From: Vallitalea guaymasensis
GTDB taxonomy: Bacteria > Bacillota > Clostridia > Lachnospirales > Vallitaleaceae
Reading direction: 5' to 3'
Assembly (NCBI RefSeq): GCF_018141425.1
Contig: NZ_CP058561.1
Span: forward strand, 4,030,001-4,094,000
DNA: 64,000 bases
A program made the position numbers and the translations under genes. The notes beneath the pieces are model-generated. The model worked only from the letters and a program-made list of their open reading frames with translations, made no database searches and was not told where the DNA came from. Shown piece after piece: positions 8,966 through 17,827 of the stretch (positions within the stretch are counted from its first letter, which is position 1; the number at the start of each line of letters is the position of its first letter).

Positions 8966-10462
8966 ATGAAAATATTAAGAAAAATTTTTAGTAGTATATT
9001 AGTAATATCAATGTGTATCTCAATAAATATCATTGATATACAAGCGGAAAATTTATTAAATAATGGTATTATCTATAAGAATAATACAATTCAAGAAATC
9101 AAAGATAGATCGGAAATGAATGTTTTATTTAAAGATGTAAATATAACTAATCAATTAAGCGAAGTTGAAATTTCAGGTGTATTGTTATATGAAAATGAAA
9201 TAGTAAATTTGTTGTTGTCGGGAAATATATATGATACAGTATTATCTTATCAAAAAGGTAATTCATTAGTTGTTAATTGTGCTGATACTGATAAATTTGA
9301 TGTACTAAGTGTCATTATTGAAAAAAAGGCTAAAAGTGAATTGTTGTTAAAACCTAATAAGTTATATTCAAATCAACCAGTTATTAAAATGGTATTAAGA
9401 GATCGTAAAACGAATGATATTATATATATAGAAGATAAAATTAAAGATAATAAGCTATTTGAACGGTTATCAAAAAATGCAATAGCTACTAATGATATCT
9501 CTGAAGAAAATAAATTATTTGGGGAACTAAGTATGAATGAACAATGGTTTATTCCCTTTATAAGTAAAAACAGTAATTATACCAAAATTAATATAAGTGA
9601 AGATACAGAATTGATTACAGAAAAGACTAATAGTGATTTACAAAAACAATATATTGAAACTTATAGTACTGTAAAGTCTGTTTCTGTACCAGATATACCT
9701 TATAGTGATTCTATACCTTCTGATACATTTACTAAAGAAGGTAAAGTTTTTCTAGAAAAAGATTCTAATACTTATTTTGGGTATTTTAAAGAATCTAATG
9801 AGTGGCCAATAGGTAGTGAGAATATATTAACTAATTTCATTCAATGGGAATATCAAGAAGATTATCCAAGATCTAGTTCACAAGATGAAGTTTATTTAAA
9901 CATAAAAGTACTTACTAGCAATACATATTTATATAATAAAAATGATAATAGTGTGAATTTATATGATAATACAAGTTATTTACAGCTTGATAATATTAAT
10001 GTTGGAATATCTTCAAACGATGCAAGTAATGAGTTCTTTTATATGAGAAGATTCTATGGAGATACCGGAGGAACAACATATCATCCCATTAAAGCATTTT
10101 TAGGTGGATGCCCTTATGCATCAAATTTTTATTGGGCTTGGTCGGAATTGATAAATGACAAGAAACAAGATTTAAATGGCAGTGAAGAAACATGGCCAGC
10201 TTCAAGAAGCCAACAAGAGGCTTCTAATATATTTGGAAGCACTGGAAATGTTAATCGTGCTATTGCTGGAGAGTGCACAGAGTATTTAAGAAATGAAAGT
10301 CAAAATTTCAAAATTGAAGGGAAATTACATGACTATGGTACATCTTCAAAAAAAATATATTATCATCCTAAATTTAGTGTATATAGCAGAAATGGTTGGA
10401 TGCAGTATAATGTTTTAGAAGAGACTATTCATTTTAATTATTATATCAGTTACTATAGATAA
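8966..10462 (+). CDS. Secreted protein of unknown function
   Basis: I do not recognise this family. The 498-aa product starts with a signal peptide (hydrophobic core about residues 8-22) and has no further membrane segment, so it is probably secreted or cell-wall associated. The first 180 residues are hydrophilic with many Asn and Lys; the second half is rich in Tyr, Trp and Ser and has a GGCPYASNFYWAW segment. GAAAGG at 8951-8956 favours ATG 8966 over the ATG at 8957. Downstream, past a strong hairpin, lies a small membrane-anchored protein. The same order (secreted protein of about 495 aa, then anchored protein of about 190 aa) recurs at 34975-37210, and the two large products look distantly alike in their N-terminal halves. 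Confidence 0.7.
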   Translation: MKILRKIFSSILVISMCISINIIDIQAENLLNNGIIYKNNTIQEIKDRSEMNVLFKDVNITNQLSEVEISGVLLYENEIVNLLLSGNIYDTVLSYQKGNSLVVNCADTDKFDVLSVIIEKKAKSELLLKPNKLYSNQPVIKMVLRDRKTNDIIYIEDKIKDNKLFERLSKNAIATNDISEENKLFGELSMNEQWFIPFISKNSNYTKINISEDTELITEKTNSDLQKQYIETYSTVKSVSVPDIPYSDSIPSDTFTKEGKVFLEKDSNTYFGYFKESNEWPIGSENILTNFIQWEYQEDYPRSSSQDEVYLNIKVLTSNTYLYNKNDNSVNLYDNTSYLQLDNINVGISSNDASNEFFYMRRFYGDTGGTTYHPIKAFLGGCPYASNFYWAWSELINDKKQDLNGSEETWPASRSQQEASNIFGSTGNVNRAIAGECTEYLRNESQNFKIEGKLHDYGTSSKKIYYHPKFSVYSRNGWMQYNVLEETIHFNYYISYYR

Positions 10463-10467
10463 ATATT

Positions 10468-10500
10468 ATAGGAAGGGGATGTTATGATGCCCCTTCCTAT
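10468..10500 (+). terminator. Strong hairpin between the paired genes
   Basis: ATAGGAAGGGG at 10468-10478 pairs perfectly with CCCCTTCCTAT at 10490-10500. No T-run follows, so it may mark an mRNA end or partial attenuation before the next gene. Confidence 0.5.
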
Positions 10501-10553
10501 CCTAAAAAAGTAGAAATATTTAAATTATTATTAATAATGATAGGAGATTTTTA

Positions 10554-11090
10554 ATGAAAAGAGTTATAGGAGTATTGTTTATTATATCATTGTTAGTTAA
10601 TATTTACTTAATTAATTCTTATTTAAAACTAAATGAAGTAAATAAACACAATATAGAAGAAATATATTTTAGTTATTATTTGGTTTTTGATGATATTGTT
10701 TCTAACTTTGATAATTATAGTAACTTAACAATAACAGAATGTGATAAATTAATTAGAAATGTTAATAAAGCTAAAATTTATGGGGAATTAATTTCATTAT
10801 ATGATAAAAATAGTGATCTTGAAGATATTTGTTTTTATTTAAATATTGGGTTTGGAGAAATATTAATAACTTTAAAAGAAGAGAATAATTTAGATAATGT
10901 AGAAAAAAACTATCAATTATTACTTCAACAAATTAAAGTGACACATGATAATTTGAAAAAAAACATAATAATTTATGATAACAGTGAAAAAACAGGTTAT
11001 AGAATTAATAGAAAATATGATGATATAGTCTTTAAGAATATATATACAAATATCAGAGTAATGTTAAAAGATAATAAGAAATTACAATAA
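10554..11090 (+). CDS. Small membrane-anchored protein, unknown function
   Basis: 178-aa product with one hydrophobic segment at about residues 5-22 and a hydrophilic, mostly helical remainder predicted outside the cell. No lipobox or catalytic motif is seen. It follows the secreted 498-aa protein and ends at a strong bidirectional terminator. A protein of the same layout (36596-37210) follows the second large secreted protein, suggesting the two genes of each pair work together; sequence identity between the small proteins is weak by eye. AGGAG lies ahead of ATG 10554. Function unknown. Confidence 0.6.
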   Translation: MKRVIGVLFIISLLVNIYLINSYLKLNEVNKHNIEEIYFSYYLVFDDIVSNFDNYSNLTITECDKLIRNVNKAKIYGELISLYDKNSDLEDICFYLNIGFGEILITLKEENNLDNVEKNYQLLLQQIKVTHDNLKKNIIIYDNSEKTGYRINRKYDDIVFKNIYTNIRVMLKDNKKLQ

Positions 11091-11128
11091 ATTGATGTTA
11101 AATAACCATTATAAAAAATAAGATTATG

Positions 11129-11169
11129 AAGGAAAAGATAATATCTTGAAATGATATTATCTTTTCCTT
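11129..11169. terminator. Bidirectional terminator
   Basis: Perfect 17-bp hairpin, 11129-11145 with 11153-11169 and a 7-nt loop. It ends at the last base of the convergent btuD gene, whose transcript it closes too. Confidence 0.8.
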
Positions 11170-11981
11170 TAGACAGATATATTTTTTAGCGGATTTTTAT
11201 ATCTATTAGAATGCATTAATGGAATGAAGAATGGGCAATCATTATAATCATCCATTAATATCCTAACATCAAGGTTAAAAACATCATGGAGAATCTCCTT
11301 AGTGATGATACTCTTTGGATTACCTTGCTTATATATGTCTCCATCTTTGATGACAATAATTTTATCAGAATATCTAGCAGCTTGATTAAGGTCATGTAAA
11401 ACCATTACAATAGTTAATTTCATTGTATGATTAAGCTTTTTAACCAATTCCAGTACTTCAAATTGATGATTGATATCTAGGTATGTAGTAGGTTCATCCA
11501 ATAATAATATATTAGGCTTTTGACATAGAGCCATAGCGATCCATGCTCTTTGACGTTCTCCACCAGATAGAGTGGTAACTTGTCTATCTTTTAGGTGTTC
11601 CATCTTAGTCAATTCTATTGCCCAGTTAATTATATCAATGTCTTCTTTATGAAGTTTGGCAGTCCAATCAAGATGTGGATATCTCCCATAACTAACAAGG
11701 TCAAAGACTGTAAAATCATCAGGTGCATTAGGAGATTGAGGTAATATGGACATTTCTTTCGCCAATAACTTGGTATCCATCTGAAAAATTGAATTACCAT
11801 TAAGGTATACATCACCATATTTAGGCTTTAGATTTCTAGATAATGCCTTTAGTAAAGTTGATTTACCACAACCATTTGTACCGATTAACGTGTTTATGGA
11901 ACCTTTTTTTATGTTTAAAGAAAGGTTGTCTATTATGTTGTTTTTGCCATAGTTTATAGTTACTGAATTAGTTCTTAACAC
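11169..11981 (-). CDS. btuD: ABC importer ATPase, cobalamin/siderophore type
   Basis: Cytoplasmic ATP-binding subunit of a type II metal-chelate importer. The 270-aa product has Walker A GTNGCGKST, Q-loop LPQS, signature LSGGERQR, Walker B ILLLDEPTTYLD and the switch histidine in VLHDLNQAA. It overlaps the permease gene upstream by 14 nt and is last in the three-gene unit. A cobalamin riboswitch ahead of the first gene makes B12 or another corrinoid the likely cargo; motifs alone would equally fit iron-siderophore FecE/FhuC. Confidence 0.9.
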   Translation of the reverse strand: MLRTNSVTINYGKNNIIDNLSLNIKKGSINTLIGTNGCGKSTLLKALSRNLKPKYGDVYLNGNSIFQMDTKLLAKEMSILPQSPNAPDDFTVFDLVSYGRYPHLDWTAKLHKEDIDIINWAIELTKMEHLKDRQVTTLSGGERQRAWIAMALCQKPNILLLDEPTTYLDINHQFEVLELVKKLNHTMKLTIVMVLHDLNQAARYSDKIIVIKDGDIYKQGNPKSIITKEILHDVFNLDVRILMDDYNDCPFFIPLMHSNRYKNPLKNISV

Positions 11982-12978
11982 GATTTTTCAAACCGCCTCT
12001 CAATAGGAATATAAAAAATGGTGCGCCAAGCATTGACATAACAATACCTACAGGTATTTCTACAGGGTCCATAACTATTCTTGCGATTGTATCACAAAAC
12101 ATCATCAAAGATGCTCCCAGTAAAGCACTTGCAGGAAATAGATATCTATAGTCAGAACCAATTATAAGTCTTGTTATATGAGGTACAATCAATCCTACAA
12201 AACCTAACAAACCAACATTACTTGCTGAGCTGGCTGCCAGTAATGAAGCTAAAGCAATAAAAACTTTTCTTACTCTCTCGATTTTTAGTCCTAGTCCGGT
12301 GGCTATTTCATCACCAAGCATCAATATATTTAATTTCTTGGATAAGAAGAAAGCTAATATCAATCCAAATAGTGCGTAAGGCCATAGAGCATAGAAGTCC
12401 TTCCAAGTCTTGGCGGCTAAACTTCCTACCATGAATCCTAATGCATTTTGTACTCTATCTGGATAGAATATAAGTATAGTATTAATCCAAGCTCCCAAGA
12501 ATGAGGATACTGCTATACCTGCTAATATCATTCTAAGTGGTTTAATACCATTCTTCCAAGATAGTATGTATATAAGCATAGTTGTAAATAATGCAAATGC
12601 AAAAGCAATTGGTGTAACAAGGAAATCATAGTCAGGAAAGACTACTAGAATAAAGACTGCGCCCAATCCTGCCCCAGAGGATACACCAATAGTATTAGGT
12701 GAGGCTAGGGGGTTTCTCATTACCCCCTGCAAAATGCCTCCAGCCAAAGACAAACATATACCAACAGTTCCAGCTACAAGTGACCTTGGAACTCTTACTT
12801 TCCATATGATATTTCTATTGACACCTGTTTCATCAATAAATATAGCTTTTAATATTTCTGGAACTGATATCTTAAAAGCACCTAAACTAATACTGAAAAG
12901 AAATGATATGAAAGTAATAATTAGCAAAATTATTAGTACGGTAATCTTATAAGAATGTCTGTTTTTTAAATCGTTCAT
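11968..12978 (-). CDS. btuC: ABC importer permease, BtuC/FecD family
   Basis: Polytopic membrane permease of about ten helices, 336 aa, pairing with the ATPase and lipoprotein beside it. Family segments seen are VRVPRSLVAGTVG, AGGILQGVMRNPLASPNTIGVSSGAG and the late GLLGFVGLIVPHITRLIIG. It overlaps btuD by 14 nt and the lipoprotein stop by one base, showing tight translational coupling. Substrate is inferred from the riboswitch, not from permease sequence. Confidence 0.9.
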   Translation of the reverse strand: MNDLKNRHSYKITVLIILLIITFISFLFSISLGAFKISVPEILKAIFIDETGVNRNIIWKVRVPRSLVAGTVGICLSLAGGILQGVMRNPLASPNTIGVSSGAGLGAVFILVVFPDYDFLVTPIAFAFALFTTMLIYILSWKNGIKPLRMILAGIAVSSFLGAWINTILIFYPDRVQNALGFMVGSLAAKTWKDFYALWPYALFGLILAFFLSKKLNILMLGDEIATGLGLKIERVRKVFIALASLLAASSASNVGLLGFVGLIVPHITRLIIGSDYRYLFPASALLGASLMMFCDTIARIVMDPVEIPVGIVMSMLGAPFFIFLLRGGLKNRVKN

Positions 12979-14075
12979 TATTTAAATACCTGAGGATATA
13001 ATATTTTAGCTAAATATTCAAATGCTTCAGGATATCTTGCATTAGGCTTGTAATGGAATAAATCTGATGGAAGATAGTGTACATTACCTTCTTTTACTGC
13101 TGTAAGTGTAGCCCATGCTTCATTTGATTCTAAGTCATCATTTATACGAGTTTTAACTTTTTCAAGATCCCCCATAGTAACAACTAATATTACATCAGGG
13201 TCTTTTTCAAGGATTTTTTCCAAACTAAAATCTACTTTTGAACTATTTTCAACTGGTGAGTCAGTAATTATATTGTTAGCTCCAAGCATCTCTAGCATGT
13301 TTCCTACTAGACCTGTTGAAAGTTCTGCTTTTACATATTTTGTAGAACCGAATAAAATAAATACATCAGGTTGCTCTTCTTTTTTAGCTTTTTCACAGAT
13401 TTTATTTACATTTTCCTTGAGAGCTTTTACTTCTGAATCGTAAATATCATCTCTACCAGTGATTTTTGTAAATAATCTTAGTGCATCATTAAATCTTTCG
13501 TAAGGATTATTACTAACATCGACATATGCACATTCTATATTATTGCTTTTTAATATATCTTCCATTTCTACGTGTTGACTTCTAGTAGAACTTAGTATAA
13601 CTAGGTCAGGTTCTAGAGATAATACTTTTTCAACACTAGGTGCGTTTACTTTACCAACTTGTTCAATATCTTTAGCGGCTTCTGGAACATTAGTTGAACC
13701 GCTTACTCTAGCAATGGCTTCTCCACCTGCTAGATACCAGATATCAAGAATAGAATTCATAAGTACAACAACTTTTTTTGGATTTTTAGTGATTGTTTGT
13801 TCATTACCCATTGGGTTTAAATATGTAATAGTTGTGTCAGTATCTTTGATTATGAATTCTGGTAATTCTTCTGAATTTTTATTGACAGAGTCTTTTCCTG
13901 AATTATCTTTTGTTGTTTCTGAATCTTTTTCTGTATCCTTATTTTCATCAGTTGTTTTTTCAGTGCTGTCTGGAGTAACAGTAGTTTTTGATGAATCCTG
14001 TTTTGAACATCCACTGAATGAAGTAACGGTCAATATAAAAATCAATAAAATAGCAACACGTTTCATATTTTTCAT
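12978..14075 (-). CDS. btuF: Cobalamin-type substrate-binding lipoprotein
   Basis: Cell-surface receptor of the BtuFCD-like importer. The 365-aa precursor has a lipobox at SFSGC (Cys23), a Ser/Thr/Asp/Lys-rich tether to about residue 70, then a periplasmic-binding-protein fold with PKKVVVLMNSILDIWYLAG and PSVEKVLSLEPDLVILSS. It is first in the operon, with AGGAGG just before its ATG. About 100 nt further upstream lies a minus-strand terminator, and beyond that a cobalamin riboswitch, so high cobalamin should switch the operon off. Confidence 0.9.
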   Translation of the reverse strand: MKNMKRVAILLIFILTVTSFSGCSKQDSSKTTVTPDSTEKTTDENKDTEKDSETTKDNSGKDSVNKNSEELPEFIIKDTDTTITYLNPMGNEQTITKNPKKVVVLMNSILDIWYLAGGEAIARVSGSTNVPEAAKDIEQVGKVNAPSVEKVLSLEPDLVILSSTRSQHVEMEDILKSNNIECAYVDVSNNPYERFNDALRLFTKITGRDDIYDSEVKALKENVNKICEKAKKEEQPDVFILFGSTKYVKAELSTGLVGNMLEMLGANNIITDSPVENSSKVDFSLEKILEKDPDVILVVTMGDLEKVKTRINDDLESNEAWATLTAVKEGNVHYLPSDLFHYKPNARYPEAFEYLAKILYPQVFK

Positions 14076-14189
14076 TATTAAGTCCTCCTAGAAAATCTTT
14101 TAATAGTAGCTTGTATTAATTCAATAGTTTTGAAGGTTTATCTTCCATGAAAATAAGAATAGCTAACGGTTTGTAGAGATAGTAAAAAA

Positions 14190-14220
14190 TAAAAAAACTT
14201 ACAACTATCAGTTGTAAGTT
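14190..14220 (-). terminator. Riboswitch-controlled terminator before btuF
   Basis: On the minus strand AACTTACAACT pairs perfectly with AGTTGTAAGTT around a 3-nt loop (14196-14220) and runs into a long U-tract. It lies between the riboswitch and the btuF start, as expected for a transcriptional off-switch. Confidence 0.88.
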
Positions 14221-14312
14221 ATATTAACGAATTAAATAATTTATAATAAGATAAATTTATTAATCAATTAATGTAATCGTATCTTCCCACCGAAGTTAGT
14301 TACATGGATTTT

Positions 14313-14462
14313 AAAGGCAGGTTTCCTGACTCGTAGCTCAATTTACTCTCTTAATCTTCCCAGTTTCCCAGTGATATATCTAAGATTTCATCCCTACTTA
14401 CAGTAGCGGGGGCTGTAGAGGATTCACACCTCATTCCCTATTATCTTTTAATGTTGGACTTT
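14313..14462 (-). promoter_or_regulatory. Cobalamin riboswitch of the btuFCD operon
   Basis: Read on the minus strand, the conserved parts appear in order: GGGAATGAGGTGTGAATCC, then CAGCCCCCGCTACTGTAA, then CACTGGGAA, and last the B12-box version GAGTCAGGAAACCTGCC (near 14315-14331). It binds cobalamin and should promote folding of the terminator at 14190-14220. Confidence 0.93.
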
Positions 14463-14513
14463 GTTTGAACAACATTATAAAGCACCCTTAAATAACTATT
14501 AAATTTTAAAGAA

Positions 14514-14542
14514 ATAGTATCATAGTTTTGTAGTAATGTCAA
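14514..14542 (-). promoter_or_regulatory. Promoter of the btuFCD riboswitch transcript
   Basis: On the minus strand TTGACA (14542-14537) and TACTAT (14519-14514) are 17 nt apart, about 50 nt upstream of the riboswitch core. Confidence 0.6.
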
Positions 14543-14686
14543 TGTGATTTAGAGTTGTAATGCATTATAAAAATAAAATTATGTTGTGCAGGTAAGTCAG
14601 AAAAATTATTTTGTTCGGACGTGGTATTTGCAAAATAGTATATGTTATTTTCTTCTAAAATAGAATGATACATTAATGATGTTTTA

Positions 14687-14715
14687 TTGACATGAAGCTA
14701 CAGATGATTTATTAT
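14687..14715 (+). promoter_or_regulatory. Promoter of the cbi operon leader
   Basis: TTGACA at 14687-14692 and TATTAT at 14710-14715 with a 17-nt spacer, just upstream of the plus-strand riboswitch. Confidence 0.6.
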
Positions 14716-14754
14716 TAGATTAAATTGAATAATGATTAGATAGCGATGTATGTT

Positions 14755-14880
14755 TGAGGATATTTTGGATATCTTCAAAGGGAATCAGGTTGGAATCCTG
14801 AACGGTCACGCCACTGTGTAAATGATTTCTGTTATATTATGGAAGTTATTGAAGTCAGAGTACCTATTTAATCTTATACA
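14755..14880 (+). promoter_or_regulatory. Cobalamin riboswitch of the cbi operon
   Basis: Conserved elements in order are AAAGGGAATCAGG, TGGAATCCTGAACGG, CACGCCACTGTG and the B12 box AAGTCAGAGTACCT near 14851-14864. It is more compact than the divergent copy, lacking the large CCCCCGCTACTGTAA arm. A terminator lies downstream before cbiK. Confidence 0.9.
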
Positions 14881-14963
14881 CTTACGTTATTTTACGTAAA
14901 AACTTTGCGAGGGACAGAGGGTGTAACTATTTATTATATTATTAATAAATATTGTATATCATG

Positions 14964-14993
14964 CTCTTATCTCGTTGTAGGTAAGAGTTTTTT
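14964..14993 (+). terminator. Riboswitch-linked terminator before cbiK
   Basis: CTCTTATC (14964-14971) pairs with GGTAAGAG (14980-14987), followed by six T. It lies 37 nt ahead of the cbiK start, so it probably executes the off-switch of the riboswitch. Confidence 0.8.
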
Positions 14994-15029
14994 ATTATAT
15001 TTAAGTTGAATTAAAAGGAGGAAGTTGTT

Positions 15030-15806
15030 GTGGAGAAGAAAAAAGCGATATTGGTTGCGAGTTTTGGAAGTAGTTATGAAAATGCAAGAAAAGAGCAGAT
15101 AGAACCTATAGAAAAGTTGATAGAAAATACTTTTACTGATTATAAGGTGGTACGTGCATTTACATCCAATATGATAATTAGAAAGTTGAAAAAAGAAGGT
15201 ATTCATATTGATACACCAGATGAAGCTTTGAAAAAATTAATTGAAGAATTTGAACATATAATTGTTCAACCAACCCATATAATACCAGGTTTTGAATATG
15301 ATAAGATAAGAACTATAGTAAGTAGGATGAATCATAACAAGAATGTACATATTTCACTTTCACAACCATTATTATATCATAAAAATGATTATAGAGCGGT
15401 TATAGAAGCATTAAAGACTTATATTCCTAAGGTAGAACCTAATGAAGCGGTTGTATTACTGGGTCATGGTACAGAGCATTATGCTAATACCAGTTATTAC
15501 TATATGCAATATCTTCTTGAAAATGAGGATTTACCAGTATTTATGGGGACTATAGAAGATGGTATAGAACCAGTTATAAAAAGGTTGAAAAAGGGTAAAT
15601 ACAGTAAAGCTGTTCTAATGCCGTTCTTGGTTGTTGCAGGAGATCATGCACACAATGATATGGCAGGTGACGAGGAAGATTCATGGAAGAATATATTAAT
15701 TGCTAACGGTATTGAGGTTAGAGCAATAACTAAAGGATTAGGTGGTAATGAAGCCATTAGAAAAATCTATCTTAATCACTTGAAGGAAGCAGTGAATAAC
15801 CAATGA
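15030..15806 (+). CDS. cbiK: Sirohydrochlorin cobaltochelatase
   Basis: Inserts cobalt into sirohydrochlorin, the entry step of the anaerobic corrin pathway, in the cytoplasm. The 258-aa product opens with ILVASFGSSYENARK and has two metal/catalytic histidine regions, VVLLGHGTEHYAN and LVVAGDHAHNDMAGD. The length is that of class II CbiK rather than the short CbiX. Start is GTG 15030, 8 nt after AAGGAGG; no better ATG exists. It is first in a long operon and its stop overlaps the cbiA ATG. Control is by the upstream cobalamin riboswitch. Confidence 0.93.
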   Translation: MEKKKAILVASFGSSYENARKEQIEPIEKLIENTFTDYKVVRAFTSNMIIRKLKKEGIHIDTPDEALKKLIEEFEHIIVQPTHIIPGFEYDKIRTIVSRMNHNKNVHISLSQPLLYHKNDYRAVIEALKTYIPKVEPNEAVVLLGHGTEHYANTSYYYMQYLLENEDLPVFMGTIEDGIEPVIKRLKKGKYSKAVLMPFLVVAGDHAHNDMAGDEEDSWKNILIANGIEVRAITKGLGGNEAIRKIYLNHLKEAVNNQ

Positions 15807-17179
15807 GTGCTAAGGCAAAACCTAGATTAATTATATCAGCACCACATAGTGGGACAGGTAAAACTACTCTTACCATAGCATTAATGGCTGCATTATGTAA
15901 AAGAGGGTTAAAGGTACAGCCTTATAAAGTAGGACCTGATTATATAGACCCAGGATTCCATGAAGTGGTAACTGGCAGACCCAGCATTAACCTGGATGGG
16001 TGGCTTTTAGAAGATAATGTTAATAAATATTTATTTGATAAATATAATAATGATGCAGATATAAGTATAATTGAGGGTGTTATGGGATTATATGATGGGT
16101 ATGGCAGTGAGCCTATGCTTGGAAGTACAGCTCATATATCCCATCTATTGAAATCACCAGTAATATTAGTGATGAATGTAAAAGGAATGTCAACAAGTGC
16201 CGCGGCACTAGTTCATGGTATGAAGACTTTTAGAGATATTCCTATAAAAGGGGTTATAATCAATCTTCCAATGTCAGAGAGACATTATGAAATATTGAAA
16301 GAAACTATTGAAATAAATACAGATGTCCCTGTAATAGGATATCTGCCAAAACTGGATGAAGTGAAACTGGAAAGCAGACACTTAGGACTTATTCAAAGTA
16401 GTGAAATAGATGATATAAAATCTAAGATTGATAGACTTGGAGATATCATTACTGATACTATAGATATTGATAAGTTAGTTGAAATAGCTGGAAGTACAGA
16501 ACCATTAGAAGATATTGATAGCGTTAAAACAAGTAATCAGTACCATGTACATATTGCAGTAGCAAAAGACAAAGCGTTTTCATTTCATTACAATGAAAAT
16601 ATAGAGATGTTGAAGGAATCAGGAGCGAAAATCCATTATTTCAGTCCCTTGAAAGATGATAAATTACCTGATGAATGTGATGGAATATATTTAGCAGGTG
16701 GTTATCCAGAAGTATTTGCTAAAGAACTGTCAAGCAATACTAGTCTAATGGAAGATATTAGAAAGAAAGCTAATGAGGATATTCCTATTTATGCAGAATG
16801 CGGAGGTTATATGTATCTTCATGAGACTATAACCAATCTGGAAAATGAAACATATAAGATGGTAGGGATATTCCAAGGTGGAGCGTATATGAAGAAAAGA
16901 CTTCAAAACTTTGGTTATGTTTCTGTAAGGGCTGATAATGATACTCCTATATTCAATAAAGATACAGAATTCAGAGCACATGAATTTCACAGGTCAGTTG
17001 TTGATAGAACAGTTGAACCTACGTACATTACAGGTTCTAAGAAGGATAAGAGATGGCATTGCGGAAAACTATATAAGAATGTATATGGAATGTATCCACA
17101 TATATATTTTCCAGCTGAAACCGCTATACCAGAGAAGTTTTTAGACACTGCGTTAACCGTAAAAAATAAAAGGAGATAA
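15803..17179 (+). CDS. cbiA: Cobyrinate a,c-diamide synthase
   Basis: Amidates the a and c carboxylates of cobyrinate using glutamine and ATP. The 458-aa product has an N-terminal ATPase domain with P-loop SGTGKTTL near residue 15 and KVGPDYIDPGFH. The C-terminal glutaminase-like domain has the nucleophile in YAECGGYMYL, preceded by GGYPEVFA, and a late EFHRS histidine. Length is normal. Its ATG overlaps the cbiK stop. It could act on hydrogenobyrinate only in aerobic relatives, which does not fit the neighbours. Confidence 0.94.
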   Translation: MSAKAKPRLIISAPHSGTGKTTLTIALMAALCKRGLKVQPYKVGPDYIDPGFHEVVTGRPSINLDGWLLEDNVNKYLFDKYNNDADISIIEGVMGLYDGYGSEPMLGSTAHISHLLKSPVILVMNVKGMSTSAAALVHGMKTFRDIPIKGVIINLPMSERHYEILKETIEINTDVPVIGYLPKLDEVKLESRHLGLIQSSEIDDIKSKIDRLGDIITDTIDIDKLVEIAGSTEPLEDIDSVKTSNQYHVHIAVAKDKAFSFHYNENIEMLKESGAKIHYFSPLKDDKLPDECDGIYLAGGYPEVFAKELSSNTSLMEDIRKKANEDIPIYAECGGYMYLHETITNLENETYKMVGIFQGGAYMKKRLQNFGYVSVRADNDTPIFNKDTEFRAHEFHRSVVDRTVEPTYITGSKKDKRWHCGKLYKNVYGMYPHIYFPAETAIPEKFLDTALTVKNKRR

Positions 17180-17182
17180 ATA

Positions 17183-17827
17183 ATGCATGATTTTATAGCT
17201 AACCCAAGAAAAATAGAAGATGAGAGTTTTAGGATTATATATGATAGTATGAAAAATACAGACCTTGAACCATTGAGACTTAGTATAATGCAAAGGGTTA
17301 TTCATACAACTACAGATTTTATTTATGAGGATATACTATTATTCAAAGAGCAAGTTGAAAATATCATTTTAGAAGCCTTTGAAAAAGGATGTACAATCAT
17401 TACTGATACACAGATGATAAAAGCAGGTGTAAGCAAAAAACTTACAGAACAATTAGGTATAAAAATTGAATGTCTAGTAGGTTCTGAAGAAGCCTATAAG
17501 ATTTCTAAGGAACAAGGAATTACACGTTCCATGGCAGCTGTCGATTTAGCTCTTAAGATACCAGGGGATAAAGTATTTGCTGTAGGAAATGCCCCAACTG
17601 CACTATTTCGTCTTATAGATGAGAAAAACAAGAATGAGTTAGACACTGTAAAAGCGGTTATCGGGGTTCCAGTAGGATTTGTTGGAGCTTGTGAATCTAA
17701 GGATGCTCTATGGGATGAAGATATTCCATCAATAATAACAAAAGGAAGAAAAGGTGGAAGTACTATTGCAGTTGCAATAATTAACGCTGTATTAAGAGAA
17801 GCGGTGAAAAAAGTTGGAAAACAGTAG
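17183..17827 (+). CDS. cbiC: Cobalt-precorrin-8 methylmutase
   Basis: Moves the methyl group from C-11 to C-12 to give cobyrinate. The 214-aa product shows the catalytic histidine in RVIHTTTDF near residue 39, GCTIITDTQMIKAG, and GNAPTALFRL. AGGAG at 17171-17175 precedes the ATG. It lies 3 nt after cbiA and overlaps cbiD. Confidence 0.93.
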   Translation: MHDFIANPRKIEDESFRIIYDSMKNTDLEPLRLSIMQRVIHTTTDFIYEDILLFKEQVENIILEAFEKGCTIITDTQMIKAGVSKKLTEQLGIKIECLVGSEEAYKISKEQGITRSMAAVDLALKIPGDKVFAVGNAPTALFRLIDEKNKNELDTVKAVIGVPVGFVGACESKDALWDEDIPSIITKGRKGGSTIAVAIINAVLREAVKKVGKQ

